Below, piece by piece: positions 54,124-61,390 of a stretch of 64,000 nucleotides of DNA. A program made the position numbers and the translations under genes. Positions within the stretch are counted from its first letter, which is position 1. Each line of letters opens with the position of its first letter. Source of the stretch: Amycolatopsis sp. A133 (GTDB taxonomy: Bacteria; Actinomycetota; Actinomycetes; Mycobacteriales; Pseudonocardiaceae); assembly GCF_031082405.1 (NCBI RefSeq), contig NZ_JAVHJU010000009.1:267348-331347 (forward strand), given 5' to 3'. Under the pieces are notes generated by a model, which saw only the letters and a program-made list of their open reading frames with translations, searched no databases and had not been told where the DNA came from.

Positions 54124-55065
54124 GTGAACGAGGTGACATCTGGGGCTTCGCCCCAGGTCGGGGGCTCCGCCACCCGCACCCCCGCAAAAGCCGATGTCCT
54201 GGCCCGCAGCTTCGAGACCCACCGCGACCACCTGCGGTCCGTCGCCTACCGGATGCTGGGCTCGCTGAGCGAGGCCGAGGACGCCGTCCAGGAGGCGTGG
54301 CTGAAGCTGAGCCGGAGCGACTCGGCGGCCGTCGAAAACCTCGGTGGCTGGCTGACCACCGTCGTCGGGCGGGTCTGCCTCGACCTGCTGCGCTCCCGCA
54401 AGGCCCGGCGCGAGGAACCGTGGGAAGCGCTGGTGCCCGACCCGATCGTCAGCCGCGAGGACGACGGCCCCGAGCACGAGGTGCTGCTGGCGGACTCGGT
54501 CGGCCTGGCGCTGCTGGTCGTGCTCGACACGCTCACCCCGGCCGAGCGGCTGGCGTTCGTGCTGCGGGACATGTTCGCGATGCCGTTCGAGGAGATCGCC
54601 TCGATCGTCGGCCGGTCCGAGGCGGCCACCCGGCAGCTGGCGAGCCGCGCCCGGCGGCGGGTCCGGGGCGCCCCCGTCGCGCCGGACCCGGACCTCGCCC
54701 GCCAGCGCGAAGTCGTCGACGCCTTCCTGGCGGCCGCCCGCGGCGGTGACTTCGCCGCGCTGGTCTCGGTCCTCGACCCGGAAGTCGTGCTGCGCGCCGA
54801 CCGCGGCCCGGCCCAGGGCGGCTCGACGGAGGTCCGCGGCGCGGCCGCCGTGGCGAACCAGGCGCTGACGTTCTCGCGGCTCGGCGCGGGCGGCGGTGTG
54901 GTGCACCGGGCGCTGGTCAACGGCGCGGCGGGCGTGGTGGCGACCCGCGCGGGCCGTCCGTTCTCGGTGCTGGGCTTCACGGTCGCGGGCGGCCGGATCG
55001 TCGAGATCGACATCCTCGCCGACCCGGACCGCCTCAGCCGGCTGGACCTGGCCGTGCTGGACTGA
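54124..55065 (+). CDS. ECF41-family RNA polymerase sigma factor (SigJ-like)
   Basis: A 313-residue sigma factor. Region 2 (about 30-100) has FETHRDHLRSVAYRMLGSLSEAEDAVQEAW; region 4 (about 130-185) has PFEEIASIVGRSEAATRQLASRARRR. A C-terminal SnoaL/NTF2-like domain (about 190-310) regulates activity in place of a separate anti-sigma factor. The usual DGGGK motif reads DRGPA and NPDKL reads DPDRL, so the regulatory contacts may differ. The family usually sits by a carboxymuconolactone decarboxylase or oxidoreductase target gene, not present here. The 3' end overlaps the convergent RHS gene by 32 bases. Confidence 0.9.
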   Translation: MNEVTSGASPQVGGSATRTPAKADVLARSFETHRDHLRSVAYRMLGSLSEAEDAVQEAWLKLSRSDSAAVENLGGWLTTVVGRVCLDLLRSRKARREEPWEALVPDPIVSREDDGPEHEVLLADSVGLALLVVLDTLTPAERLAFVLRDMFAMPFEEIASIVGRSEAATRQLASRARRRVRGAPVAPDPDLARQREVVDAFLAAARGGDFAALVSVLDPEVVLRADRGPAQGGSTEVRGAAAVANQALTFSRLGAGGGVVHRALVNGAAGVVATRAGRPFSVLGFTVAGGRIVEIDILADPDRLSRLDLAVLD

Positions 55066-58000
55066 CGACCGCGCCGGTTTCGTCGGTCACCAGCGCGATC
55101 CCGCCGTCGTCGTCGAAGTGCAGGTACCGGCGCCTGCCGTCCGCGTGCTGCCGCACCATGCCCGCGACGACGACCACCAGTTCGCCGTCTTCGATGGCGT
55201 ACAGGTCGTCCGGGGACAGGACTTCGTGGATGCGCGCGCTGGCGGTGACCAGGGTGCGGACCCGGCGGCCGGTGTGGTCGTAGCTGTAGAGCGCGTTGAC
55301 GCCGTCGTCGCCGTGCACCCCGCGCAGCCGGCCGAACGCGTCCCGGATTTCGCTGCCGGACGGCGTCTCCGCGGCCGGCGCGGGCTCGATTTCGCGCAGC
55401 AGCCCGCCCGGGCCGGTGAGCACGTGCCGGCCACCGGTGAAGTGTTCGCTGACGCCGTTCGCGTAGTGCACGGCGGTGCGGCGGCCGTGCAGGTCGTAGT
55501 GGACGGCGTCGACGAAGCCGGGCACGCAGACCAACCTGCCGACTTCGTCGTACTGGTGGTGCACGCTCAGCCGTCCGTCGCCGGCTTCGGGGTAGACCAC
55601 TTCCGACACGCGCCCGTCGGCCCGGCGCGTCACGTCGAGCCGGTACTCGACGGCGACGTGTGCCGGGCGCCAGCGCTTTTCGGCCGGGTGGCCGTGCGCG
55701 TCGTAGCCGAACTGGGTCACGCCGCACTCGTCGGTGACGCGCACCAGGCGCCCGCAGCTGTGCGGCCCCGCCCCGAGCGGGACCCCGAGCCCGCCGTCGT
55801 GGTGGGTGAACGTGGTGACCGGCGTGCCGCGCGGGTCGTCGACCAGCACCGCGACCACCCGGCCGGCCGCGTCGTGGACGCGGAACACCGTGTGCCCGCC
55901 CGTCGTCCGCGACTCGACGACGTGGCCGGCCGCGTCCCGGACGTGCACCGCGCCGTCCGCGCCGCGCAGCTCCCGGCCGAGCAGATCGTGCAGGCCGCCT
56001 TCGCCGGGGTGGTCGTCGCGGGCTTCCGCGGCCAGGAGCCGGCCCAGTGCGTCGTAGCGGAACTCTTCCGGCGGGGGCAGCGGATCGCCGTCCCGGAACG
56101 CTCGGCTCGTGCGGCACACCAGGCCCCGCGCGCAGTACTCGTGGTGCTCGTCGACGACGTCGCCGAGCAGTTCCGCGTGCCGCCGCTCCAGCAGCCGCCC
56201 GGCGCCGTCGCGCAGCTCGGCGGTCACCAGGACCTCGGCCTCGCCGGACACCGCGCGCTGCTCGGTGGTGACGCGGGTGCCGTCGTAGCGGTACCGGACG
56301 GTCGGCAGGTCCGCCGGGTCGCCCGGCCGCACGACCGTTTCGGGACGGCCCAGCGGGTCGTGGGTCGTCGTGGTGACCGCGCCCGCCGGATCGGTCGTTT
56401 CGCACACCCGCGCCGTGCGGACGTCGTGGCGGGTGATCGTCACGTTCCCGAGCGGGTCCGTGGTCACCTCGGGGAAGCAGCGGTCGGCCGAATACCGGAC
56501 CTCCCGGGTGTGCCCGAGCGGATCGGTGGTCGTCGTGCGCAGCCCGGCGACGGTGTCGAGCCGCCCGTGGAACGTCGTGGCCCACCAGCCTTCCTCGCCG
56601 GGACGGCGGTGGTAGCCGTGGTGCCGGAAATCGGGCGGCCGCGAGCCGTAGACGTCGGCGACGAGCGCGTCGGTGAGCACCAGCTCCTCCCGGGCGGTGA
56701 GGAAACCGTGCGAACCGGCGAAGCCGTCGGGCTCTTCGTCGTACCGGAAGACTCTGTCGGACAGCACTTTCCCGGTGCCGTCCAGTTCGCGGACGCGGGC
56801 GGGCAGCGCGGCGAACCGGTGTTCGGGGCCGGTCGCGTACTTCGTCCGGGTCTCGCGCACGACCGGGTCGCGGCCGGGCCGTTCGGTCGTCTCCACCTCC
56901 CGGGTGGGGTTGCCGGCCTTGTCGAAGGCCGTCTCCTTCGTGGTGACCGAAACCGGGACCGCCCGGCGCTCGAACACCGTCGTGACCGAGCGCGTCCACT
57001 GTGGACGGCGGCGGTGCTCGACGCGGCGGTACGGCCGGGCCGCTTCCGGCGACCCGTCGAGGCCGTAGGTCTCCTCCTTGTCCAGGAGCCCTTCGTCGCC
57101 GAACCAGCGCACGGTCCGCAGGGTGGGCGCGTACTCGTCGCCGAGCTCGTCCTGGACGACCCGGCCGAAGACGGGGAACCGGCTGTCGTGGTACTCGAAC
57201 TGCGTCACGCCCACGTGGCCGGTGGCCGGGTCGCGCCGGGCGACCCGCCGGACGACCGGCACCGACTCGACGGTCGTGTAGTCGATCGCGGTGCGCAGGC
57301 CCAGCCCGTTGTCGATCTCGCACAGCCGTCCGGTGCGGGACAGGTCTTCGAGCGGCTGGAAGGGCACGGCGTCGAGCACGGACACCGCGCCGCCGGACCG
57401 GACCCGCGCGGCCGGCTGGACCCGCCGCGGCGGCGGCGCCTCGACGGTCGCGTAGGCCAGGCGCAGCACCGGAGCGGCCGTTTCGGCGCCGTGGGTGTCG
57501 AACCCGGTGAGCGCCACCGACGTCAGCAGGGACGCGCCGGTGACGTCGTCGGCGTCGTAGCCGAGGGTCCACCGCCGCACGAGCGGCCGCGTCGAGGCGG
57601 GCACCCGCAGGTCGATCCGCGCGCAGCGCAGCGCCGTCGTGACGAGGGTGCCGTCGCGGCCCCGGCGCAGCACGTCCGGCCGCGGCTCGTAGGTGAACTC
57701 CACTTCGTACGGACCGTAGGAAACGCGCGTGAGGTAGGACTGGCCGCTCTGGTGCGCCCAGCCGAATGCGGCGGTGGTGCCGAACGCGTCTTCGGTCTTC
57801 TCGAGGTACCAGGCGGAGCCGTCACCGGGGCCGAGGAAGTGCCGCAGCCCCGATGGGGTGGTGAGCAGGTAGCCGTCGCCGCGGCGGACGAGCTTGCCCG
57901 CCGGGCCGGGCCGCGTCCGGCCGTCGGACGGCCCGACGTGCGGCAGCGGGAGCGTGAACCCGCCGCCGTACGGGCCGTCCGGCGCGCCGGTCGTGTAGCG

Positions 58001-58129
58001 CAGGGCGAGCTCGGGGGCGATGCCACCGGGGCCGGGCGGCAGGTCGAGTGGCACCGTGAAGCAGCCGCCGCCGGTCGCCGGTTCCGGTGTGAAGGCTGCT
58101 TCCTGCGTGCTCGACCGGAGCACAACCAT
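55034..58129 (-). CDS. RHS/YD-repeat protein with SpvB/TcB-like N-terminus, no RHS core end
   Basis: A 1,031-residue protein without signal peptide. The first 60 residues (VPLDLPPGPGGIAPELALRYTTG) are like the SpvB/TcB start, the middle matches TcdB-type beta-propeller regions, and residues about 600-1,020 hold many YD-type repeats (YRYDGTRVTTEQ, RYDALGRLLAAEA, YDEVGRLV, YDLHGRRTAVHYANG). It ends with LHFDDDGGIALVTDETGAVV plus eight residues, so the hyperconserved DPxGxxxG core boundary and any toxin tip are missing. GGGGAG precedes the ATG. It is divergent from the subtilase gene. Either a trimmed shell protein or a truncated toxin carrier. Confidence 0.85.
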   Translation of the reverse strand: MVVLRSSTQEAAFTPEPATGGGCFTVPLDLPPGPGGIAPELALRYTTGAPDGPYGGGFTLPLPHVGPSDGRTRPGPAGKLVRRGDGYLLTTPSGLRHFLGPGDGSAWYLEKTEDAFGTTAAFGWAHQSGQSYLTRVSYGPYEVEFTYEPRPDVLRRGRDGTLVTTALRCARIDLRVPASTRPLVRRWTLGYDADDVTGASLLTSVALTGFDTHGAETAAPVLRLAYATVEAPPPRRVQPAARVRSGGAVSVLDAVPFQPLEDLSRTGRLCEIDNGLGLRTAIDYTTVESVPVVRRVARRDPATGHVGVTQFEYHDSRFPVFGRVVQDELGDEYAPTLRTVRWFGDEGLLDKEETYGLDGSPEAARPYRRVEHRRRPQWTRSVTTVFERRAVPVSVTTKETAFDKAGNPTREVETTERPGRDPVVRETRTKYATGPEHRFAALPARVRELDGTGKVLSDRVFRYDEEPDGFAGSHGFLTAREELVLTDALVADVYGSRPPDFRHHGYHRRPGEEGWWATTFHGRLDTVAGLRTTTTDPLGHTREVRYSADRCFPEVTTDPLGNVTITRHDVRTARVCETTDPAGAVTTTTHDPLGRPETVVRPGDPADLPTVRYRYDGTRVTTEQRAVSGEAEVLVTAELRDGAGRLLERRHAELLGDVVDEHHEYCARGLVCRTSRAFRDGDPLPPPEEFRYDALGRLLAAEARDDHPGEGGLHDLLGRELRGADGAVHVRDAAGHVVESRTTGGHTVFRVHDAAGRVVAVLVDDPRGTPVTTFTHHDGGLGVPLGAGPHSCGRLVRVTDECGVTQFGYDAHGHPAEKRWRPAHVAVEYRLDVTRRADGRVSEVVYPEAGDGRLSVHHQYDEVGRLVCVPGFVDAVHYDLHGRRTAVHYANGVSEHFTGGRHVLTGPGGLLREIEPAPAAETPSGSEIRDAFGRLRGVHGDDGVNALYSYDHTGRRVRTLVTASARIHEVLSPDDLYAIEDGELVVVVAGMVRQHADGRRRYLHFDDDGGIALVTDETGAVVSPARPGPAG

Positions 58130-58187
58130 GGTGATCTCCCCGCGTGGATCCGTGACTTCCGGAGGGCCAAGTGGGTGAGGCGGGGGC

Positions 58188-58199
58188 GCCAGATACCTC
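58188..58199. promoter_or_regulatory. 12-base motif shared with 61329-61340 (copy 1)
   Basis: GCCAGATACCTC lies 59 bases from the RHS start and 128 from the subtilase start. The second divergent region of the locus has GCCTGATACCTC. Eleven of twelve bases agree, including an AT-containing core uncommon in this DNA. Confidence 0.45.
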
Positions 58200-58327
58200 G
58201 TCACCCGTTTGCCATCGTCGTTATGCGTTCGTGACGTCGGGGTCGTATCCCGGTAGCGGCTGACGGGTCTTTCCCGGTGCCGTTGGTGATCAGTGGCGGG
58301 GGCAGAGGCAGCAGGAGGGTGGACCCG

Positions 58328-59953
58328 ATGGTGGTCAGGTTCGTACGGGACGAGACCGCGGAAGCGGCGACGGAGGACGCGAGCACGCTCAACGAGCTCC
58401 CGGCCCCGCCCAGGCAGTTGCTCGACCGGCACGGCGCGCGCGTGCTCGACCCGGCAACGGCCGTCGTCGCGGCCGGGCAGCCGGCCCCGCGCACGACCGT
58501 CTACCGGCCGGGCGTGTTCCTCATCCCGCAGCGGTACCTCCGCGACCAGCAGACCCTGGGCGCGATCAACGGCGTCCTGGCCCGGATCGGCCTCTACGCC
58601 GATCCGGCCGGCGGCGACCCGAAGGAGACGGCCCGCTCCCGGCAGCTCGACGAGCTACCCGTCCGGGTCCTGCTGCACGTCCGCGAAGACGCCGACCCGG
58701 TGGTGGTCGACTGCTGGAAAGCGCTCCAGCTGCTGCGGTCGGCCGCGTCGGGCGAGCGGCCCGAGCTCGATCCCGAGGTGGTCGCGCGGATCTCGCCGGA
58801 GCACCTGCTGTTCACCACGCCGGTGTTCGGCGGGGTGCCGTGGGAGACCAGCGGCCTCGGTGGCACGCCGTGGGAGACCAGCGGGTTCGGTGCGGGCAGC
58901 TCCTACGGGCGCACCCGCGGCGCCAACCGGATCCCGGTGACGCTGGCCGCGGCCCCGCCCTACCGCAGCGAGAAGCCCGAGCACCGGCGGCCGGTGATCG
59001 CCGTGCTGGACACCGGCATCGGCCCGCACCCGTGGTTCGGGCTGGCCGACCGCAGCGGCCCGCCGCCCGCCGGCTCCGGGCTCGCCGTCGCGCCGGGCAT
59101 CCAGGCCGCGATCCTGCAGGCCGAACTCGCGTCCGGCACGACGCTGCCCACCCAGCTGCTCTCCGACTACTGGGACGCCCCGACGACCGGCCAGCCGCTG
59201 ATCGGCGACGTCGACACCGACACCGGGCACGGCCTGTTCATCGCCGGCATCGTCCGGCAGGCCTGCCCCGAAGCCGACACCCTCGCGATCCGCGTGGTGC
59301 ACAGCGACGGCGTCGCCTACGAAGCCGACGTGCTGCTCGCGCTGCACCTGCTGGCCGACCGCGTCCGGGCCGCGCAGGCGGAGAACCGGACCGACGACAT
59401 GGTCGACATCGTCTCGCTGTCGCTGGGCTACTACGAGGAGAACCCGGCCGACATCGCCTACACCGGCCAGTTCGGTGCGGCCGTCGCGGACCTGCTGGGC
59501 CTCGGCGTGCTCGTCGTCGCCGCCGCGGGCAACGACGCCACCACGCGCCGGTTCTACCCGGCGGCCTTCGCCGACCAGCCGCTCGGCGGCGGCAGCGGCC
59601 CGCAGGTGATCAGCGTCGGCGCGCTCAACCCCGACGTCACCGCCAGCAAGGCGCTGTTCTCCAACGAAGGCCCGTGGGTGCGGGCGTGGGCGACCGGCGC
59701 CGGCGTCGTCAGCACCTACCCGACCGACGTCCGCGGCACCGCGGCCGCCGACCACGAGGTGCCCGGCTACGGCCGCAACTCGTTCGACCCCGACGACTAC
59801 AGCGCCGGCTTCGCGGTCTGGGACGGGACGTCGTTCGCCGCGCCGCTCGCCGCCGCCGAGCTCGGCAAGGCCCTGCTGCAGTCCGGGGACCTGGCCACGG
59901 TCGACCGCGAAACCGTCGTCAAGCGCGCCTGGACCGCGCTGAACTCGCTGTGA
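58328..59953 (+). CDS. Cytoplasmic S8 (subtilisin-like) serine peptidase
   Basis: A 541-residue subtilase with complete triad: D228 (AVLDTGIG), H301 (DTGHGLFIAG) and S502 (GTSFAAP), plus oxyanion N402 (AGND). A 200-residue N-terminal region precedes the peptidase; it contains a short repeat VPWETSGLGG/TPWETSGFGA near 180-200 and no signal peptide or membrane segment, so it should act inside the cell, unlike mycosins or secreted subtilisins. GGAGGG precedes the ATG at 58328. Its stop overlaps the sigma factor start (GTGA), forming an operon with it and the next gene. Confidence 0.9.
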   Translation: MVVRFVRDETAEAATEDASTLNELPAPPRQLLDRHGARVLDPATAVVAAGQPAPRTTVYRPGVFLIPQRYLRDQQTLGAINGVLARIGLYADPAGGDPKETARSRQLDELPVRVLLHVREDADPVVVDCWKALQLLRSAASGERPELDPEVVARISPEHLLFTTPVFGGVPWETSGLGGTPWETSGFGAGSSYGRTRGANRIPVTLAAAPPYRSEKPEHRRPVIAVLDTGIGPHPWFGLADRSGPPPAGSGLAVAPGIQAAILQAELASGTTLPTQLLSDYWDAPTTGQPLIGDVDTDTGHGLFIAGIVRQACPEADTLAIRVVHSDGVAYEADVLLALHLLADRVRAAQAENRTDDMVDIVSLSLGYYEENPADIAYTGQFGAAVADLLGLGVLVVAAAGNDATTRRFYPAAFADQPLGGGSGPQVISVGALNPDVTASKALFSNEGPWVRAWATGAGVVSTYPTDVRGTAAADHEVPGYGRNSFDPDDYSAGFAVWDGTSFAAPLAAAELGKALLQSGDLATVDRETVVKRAWTALNSL

Positions 59954-60525
59954 ACGTGGCCAAGACCGACCACGGCCGCGTGGCGGCCCTGTTCGACGCC
60001 GCGCGGGAGGGCGACCGCGCGGCGCTGGACGAGCTGGTCACCCTGCTCACGCCGTTGCTCTGGCAGGTGGCGCGCGACCAGGGACTCGACGCCGACTCGG
60101 CGGCCGACGTCGTGCAGACGGCGTGGCTGCGGCTGCTCGGCTCGTTCGCGGAGATCCGCTCGCCGGTCGCGCTGACCGGGTGGCTGATCACCGTCACCAA
60201 GCGGGAGGCCTGGCGCACGGGGGAAAAGCGCCAGGTCGAGCGGCCGCTGCCGGAGCTCCCGGAGCGGCTTTCCGAAGCATCGCCGGCACCCGAGGAGGGG
60301 GTGCTGCGCGAGGACCAGCGCGTGCGGTTGTGGCGCGCGGTCGACAACCTGCCCGAACGCTGCCGCAGCCTGCTGCGGATCGTGGCGTTCGTGCACCGGC
60401 CGGACTACGCCGAAATCGGCGCCCGGCTGGGCATGCCGAGGGGGAGTATCGGCCCGACCAGGGGACGCTGCCTCGCGCGCCTGCGCGAGCAGCTACTCGC
60501 CAACGGCGAAGGAGATTGGCTGTGA
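59950..60525 (+). CDS. ECF-type sigma factor in the subtilase operon
   Basis: A 191-residue sigma-70-like protein. Region 2: AADVVQTAWLRLLGSFAEIRSPVALTGWLITVTKREAWR; region 4: LPERCRSLLRIVAF and DYAEIGARLGMPRGSIGPTRGRCLARLREQL. GTG overlaps the subtilase stop and its own stop overlaps the next start (GTGA twice), so the three products are made together. No zinc-finger anti-sigma gene is present. It may transcribe the locus itself. Confidence 0.9.
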   Translation: MNVAKTDHGRVAALFDAAREGDRAALDELVTLLTPLLWQVARDQGLDADSAADVVQTAWLRLLGSFAEIRSPVALTGWLITVTKREAWRTGEKRQVERPLPELPERLSEASPAPEEGVLREDQRVRLWRAVDNLPERCRSLLRIVAFVHRPDYAEIGARLGMPRGSIGPTRGRCLARLREQLLANGEGDWL

Positions 60526-61007
60526 CCACCGTCGAACCACCAGGTGCTGACGAGCCCTTGGACGAGCTCGACCTCCGGCTGCTGGCCGGCGTGCGCGAGC
60601 TGTGGGAAGACGCCGACCCGATGCCCGCCACGCTGGTGGACCAGATCCGGTTCGCCATCCAGCTGGAGGACGTCGACCTCGAGGTGATGCGGATCCGCGA
60701 ACAGGAGGGCCTCGCGGTCGCCCGCAGCGCGGCCGAACAGGGCAGGCTCATCACGTTCGACAGCGAGAGCTTGACGATCATGGTGAACGTGAGCCCGGAG
60801 CCCGGCGGCACGATCCGCCTGGACGGCTGGCTGACGCCCCCGGCCGAGCACCCGATCGAGGTCCGCACGAGCTCCGGCCCGCTGACGACGACCTCGGACG
60901 CCGAAGGCCGGTTCGCCGTCGGCGGGGTGCCGCACGGGATGGTCCAGGTCCTGGTCCGCACGGTCGGTCGCGCGAGGACGGTGAGCACCCCGGCGATCGA
61001 ACTCTGA
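60522..61007 (+). CDS. Small protein with carboxypeptidase-regulatory-like fold
   Basis: A 161-residue soluble protein. The first 70 residues are helical (ELDLRLLAGVRELWEDADPMPATLVDQIRFAIQLEDVDLEVMRIRE), the rest a beta-sandwich: IRLDGWLTPPAEHPIEV...GRFAVGGVPHGMVQVLV, which resembles transthyretin-like carboxypeptidase-regulatory domains. GTGA overlap with the sigma gene suggests it could act as its partner or anti-sigma factor. Function unknown. Confidence 0.75.
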   Translation: MTTVEPPGADEPLDELDLRLLAGVRELWEDADPMPATLVDQIRFAIQLEDVDLEVMRIREQEGLAVARSAAEQGRLITFDSESLTIMVNVSPEPGGTIRLDGWLTPPAEHPIEVRTSSGPLTTTSDAEGRFAVGGVPHGMVQVLVRTVGRARTVSTPAIEL

Positions 61008-61018
61008 CGCGGGTCGGG

Positions 61019-61306
61019 TCACCGCTCGGTGAGGTCCTCCGCGGGCCACCGCTCGAGGAACGCGCCGAAAGCGTCGTCGATGAGCACGCCCCGCGGGGTG
61101 GGCTCGTCCCAGGGGCCGAGGTGGTCGACAAAGGCGTCGACCAGCACCCCGAGCACGGCTTCCTGCTGGGCGAGCGTCGGTTTCGCCTGCGTTCGCAGCG
61201 CGGCCAGCAGGTCCGGGGCCCGGTCGCCGAGCAGTTCCACGATGATGCCGCGGAACCGACCGGGCAGTGCCCCGATGACCGGCGGCACGGGGAATTCGCT
61301 CACCAT
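61019..61306 (-). CDS. Small conserved-looking protein, unknown function
   Basis: A 95-residue acidic helical protein: MVSEFPVPPVIGALPGRFRG, then LLAALRTQAKPTLAQQEAVLGVLVDAFVDHLGPWDEPTPRGVLIDDAFGAFL. No domain is recognised. It is divergent from the CHAT gene and convergent with the preceding operon, 11 bases apart. No strong ribosome binding site is visible. Third-position GC supports coding. Confidence 0.6.
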   Translation of the reverse strand: MVSEFPVPPVIGALPGRFRGIIVELLGDRAPDLLAALRTQAKPTLAQQEAVLGVLVDAFVDHLGPWDEPTPRGVLIDDAFGAFLERWPAEDLTER

Positions 61307-61328
61307 GGTGCTGCAGTCTGCAAGAACT

Positions 61329-61353
61329 GCCTGATACCTCTGACACGGAGGTA
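61329..61353. promoter_or_regulatory. 12-base motif copy 2 with inverted repeat
   Basis: GCCTGATACCTC (61329-61340) is the second copy of the motif at 58188. Here TACCTC (61335-61340) also pairs with GAGGTA (61348-61353) across seven bases, an operator-like arrangement 37 bases before the CHAT start and 23 before the small divergent gene. Confidence 0.5.
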
Positions 61354-61390
61354 CGATCCGGGGCGTCCTTCCCCGGCCGAAAGGCAGCCC

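Noticed and set aside
54246..58234. Long overlapping frames on both strands across the ECF41 and RHS genes
   Set aside because: Compositional shadows; the chosen frames carry sigma and YD-repeat motifs while these do not.
58328..59953. Reading the subtilase as a type VII secretion mycosin
   Set aside because: No signal peptide, no C-terminal membrane helix and no ESX genes nearby.
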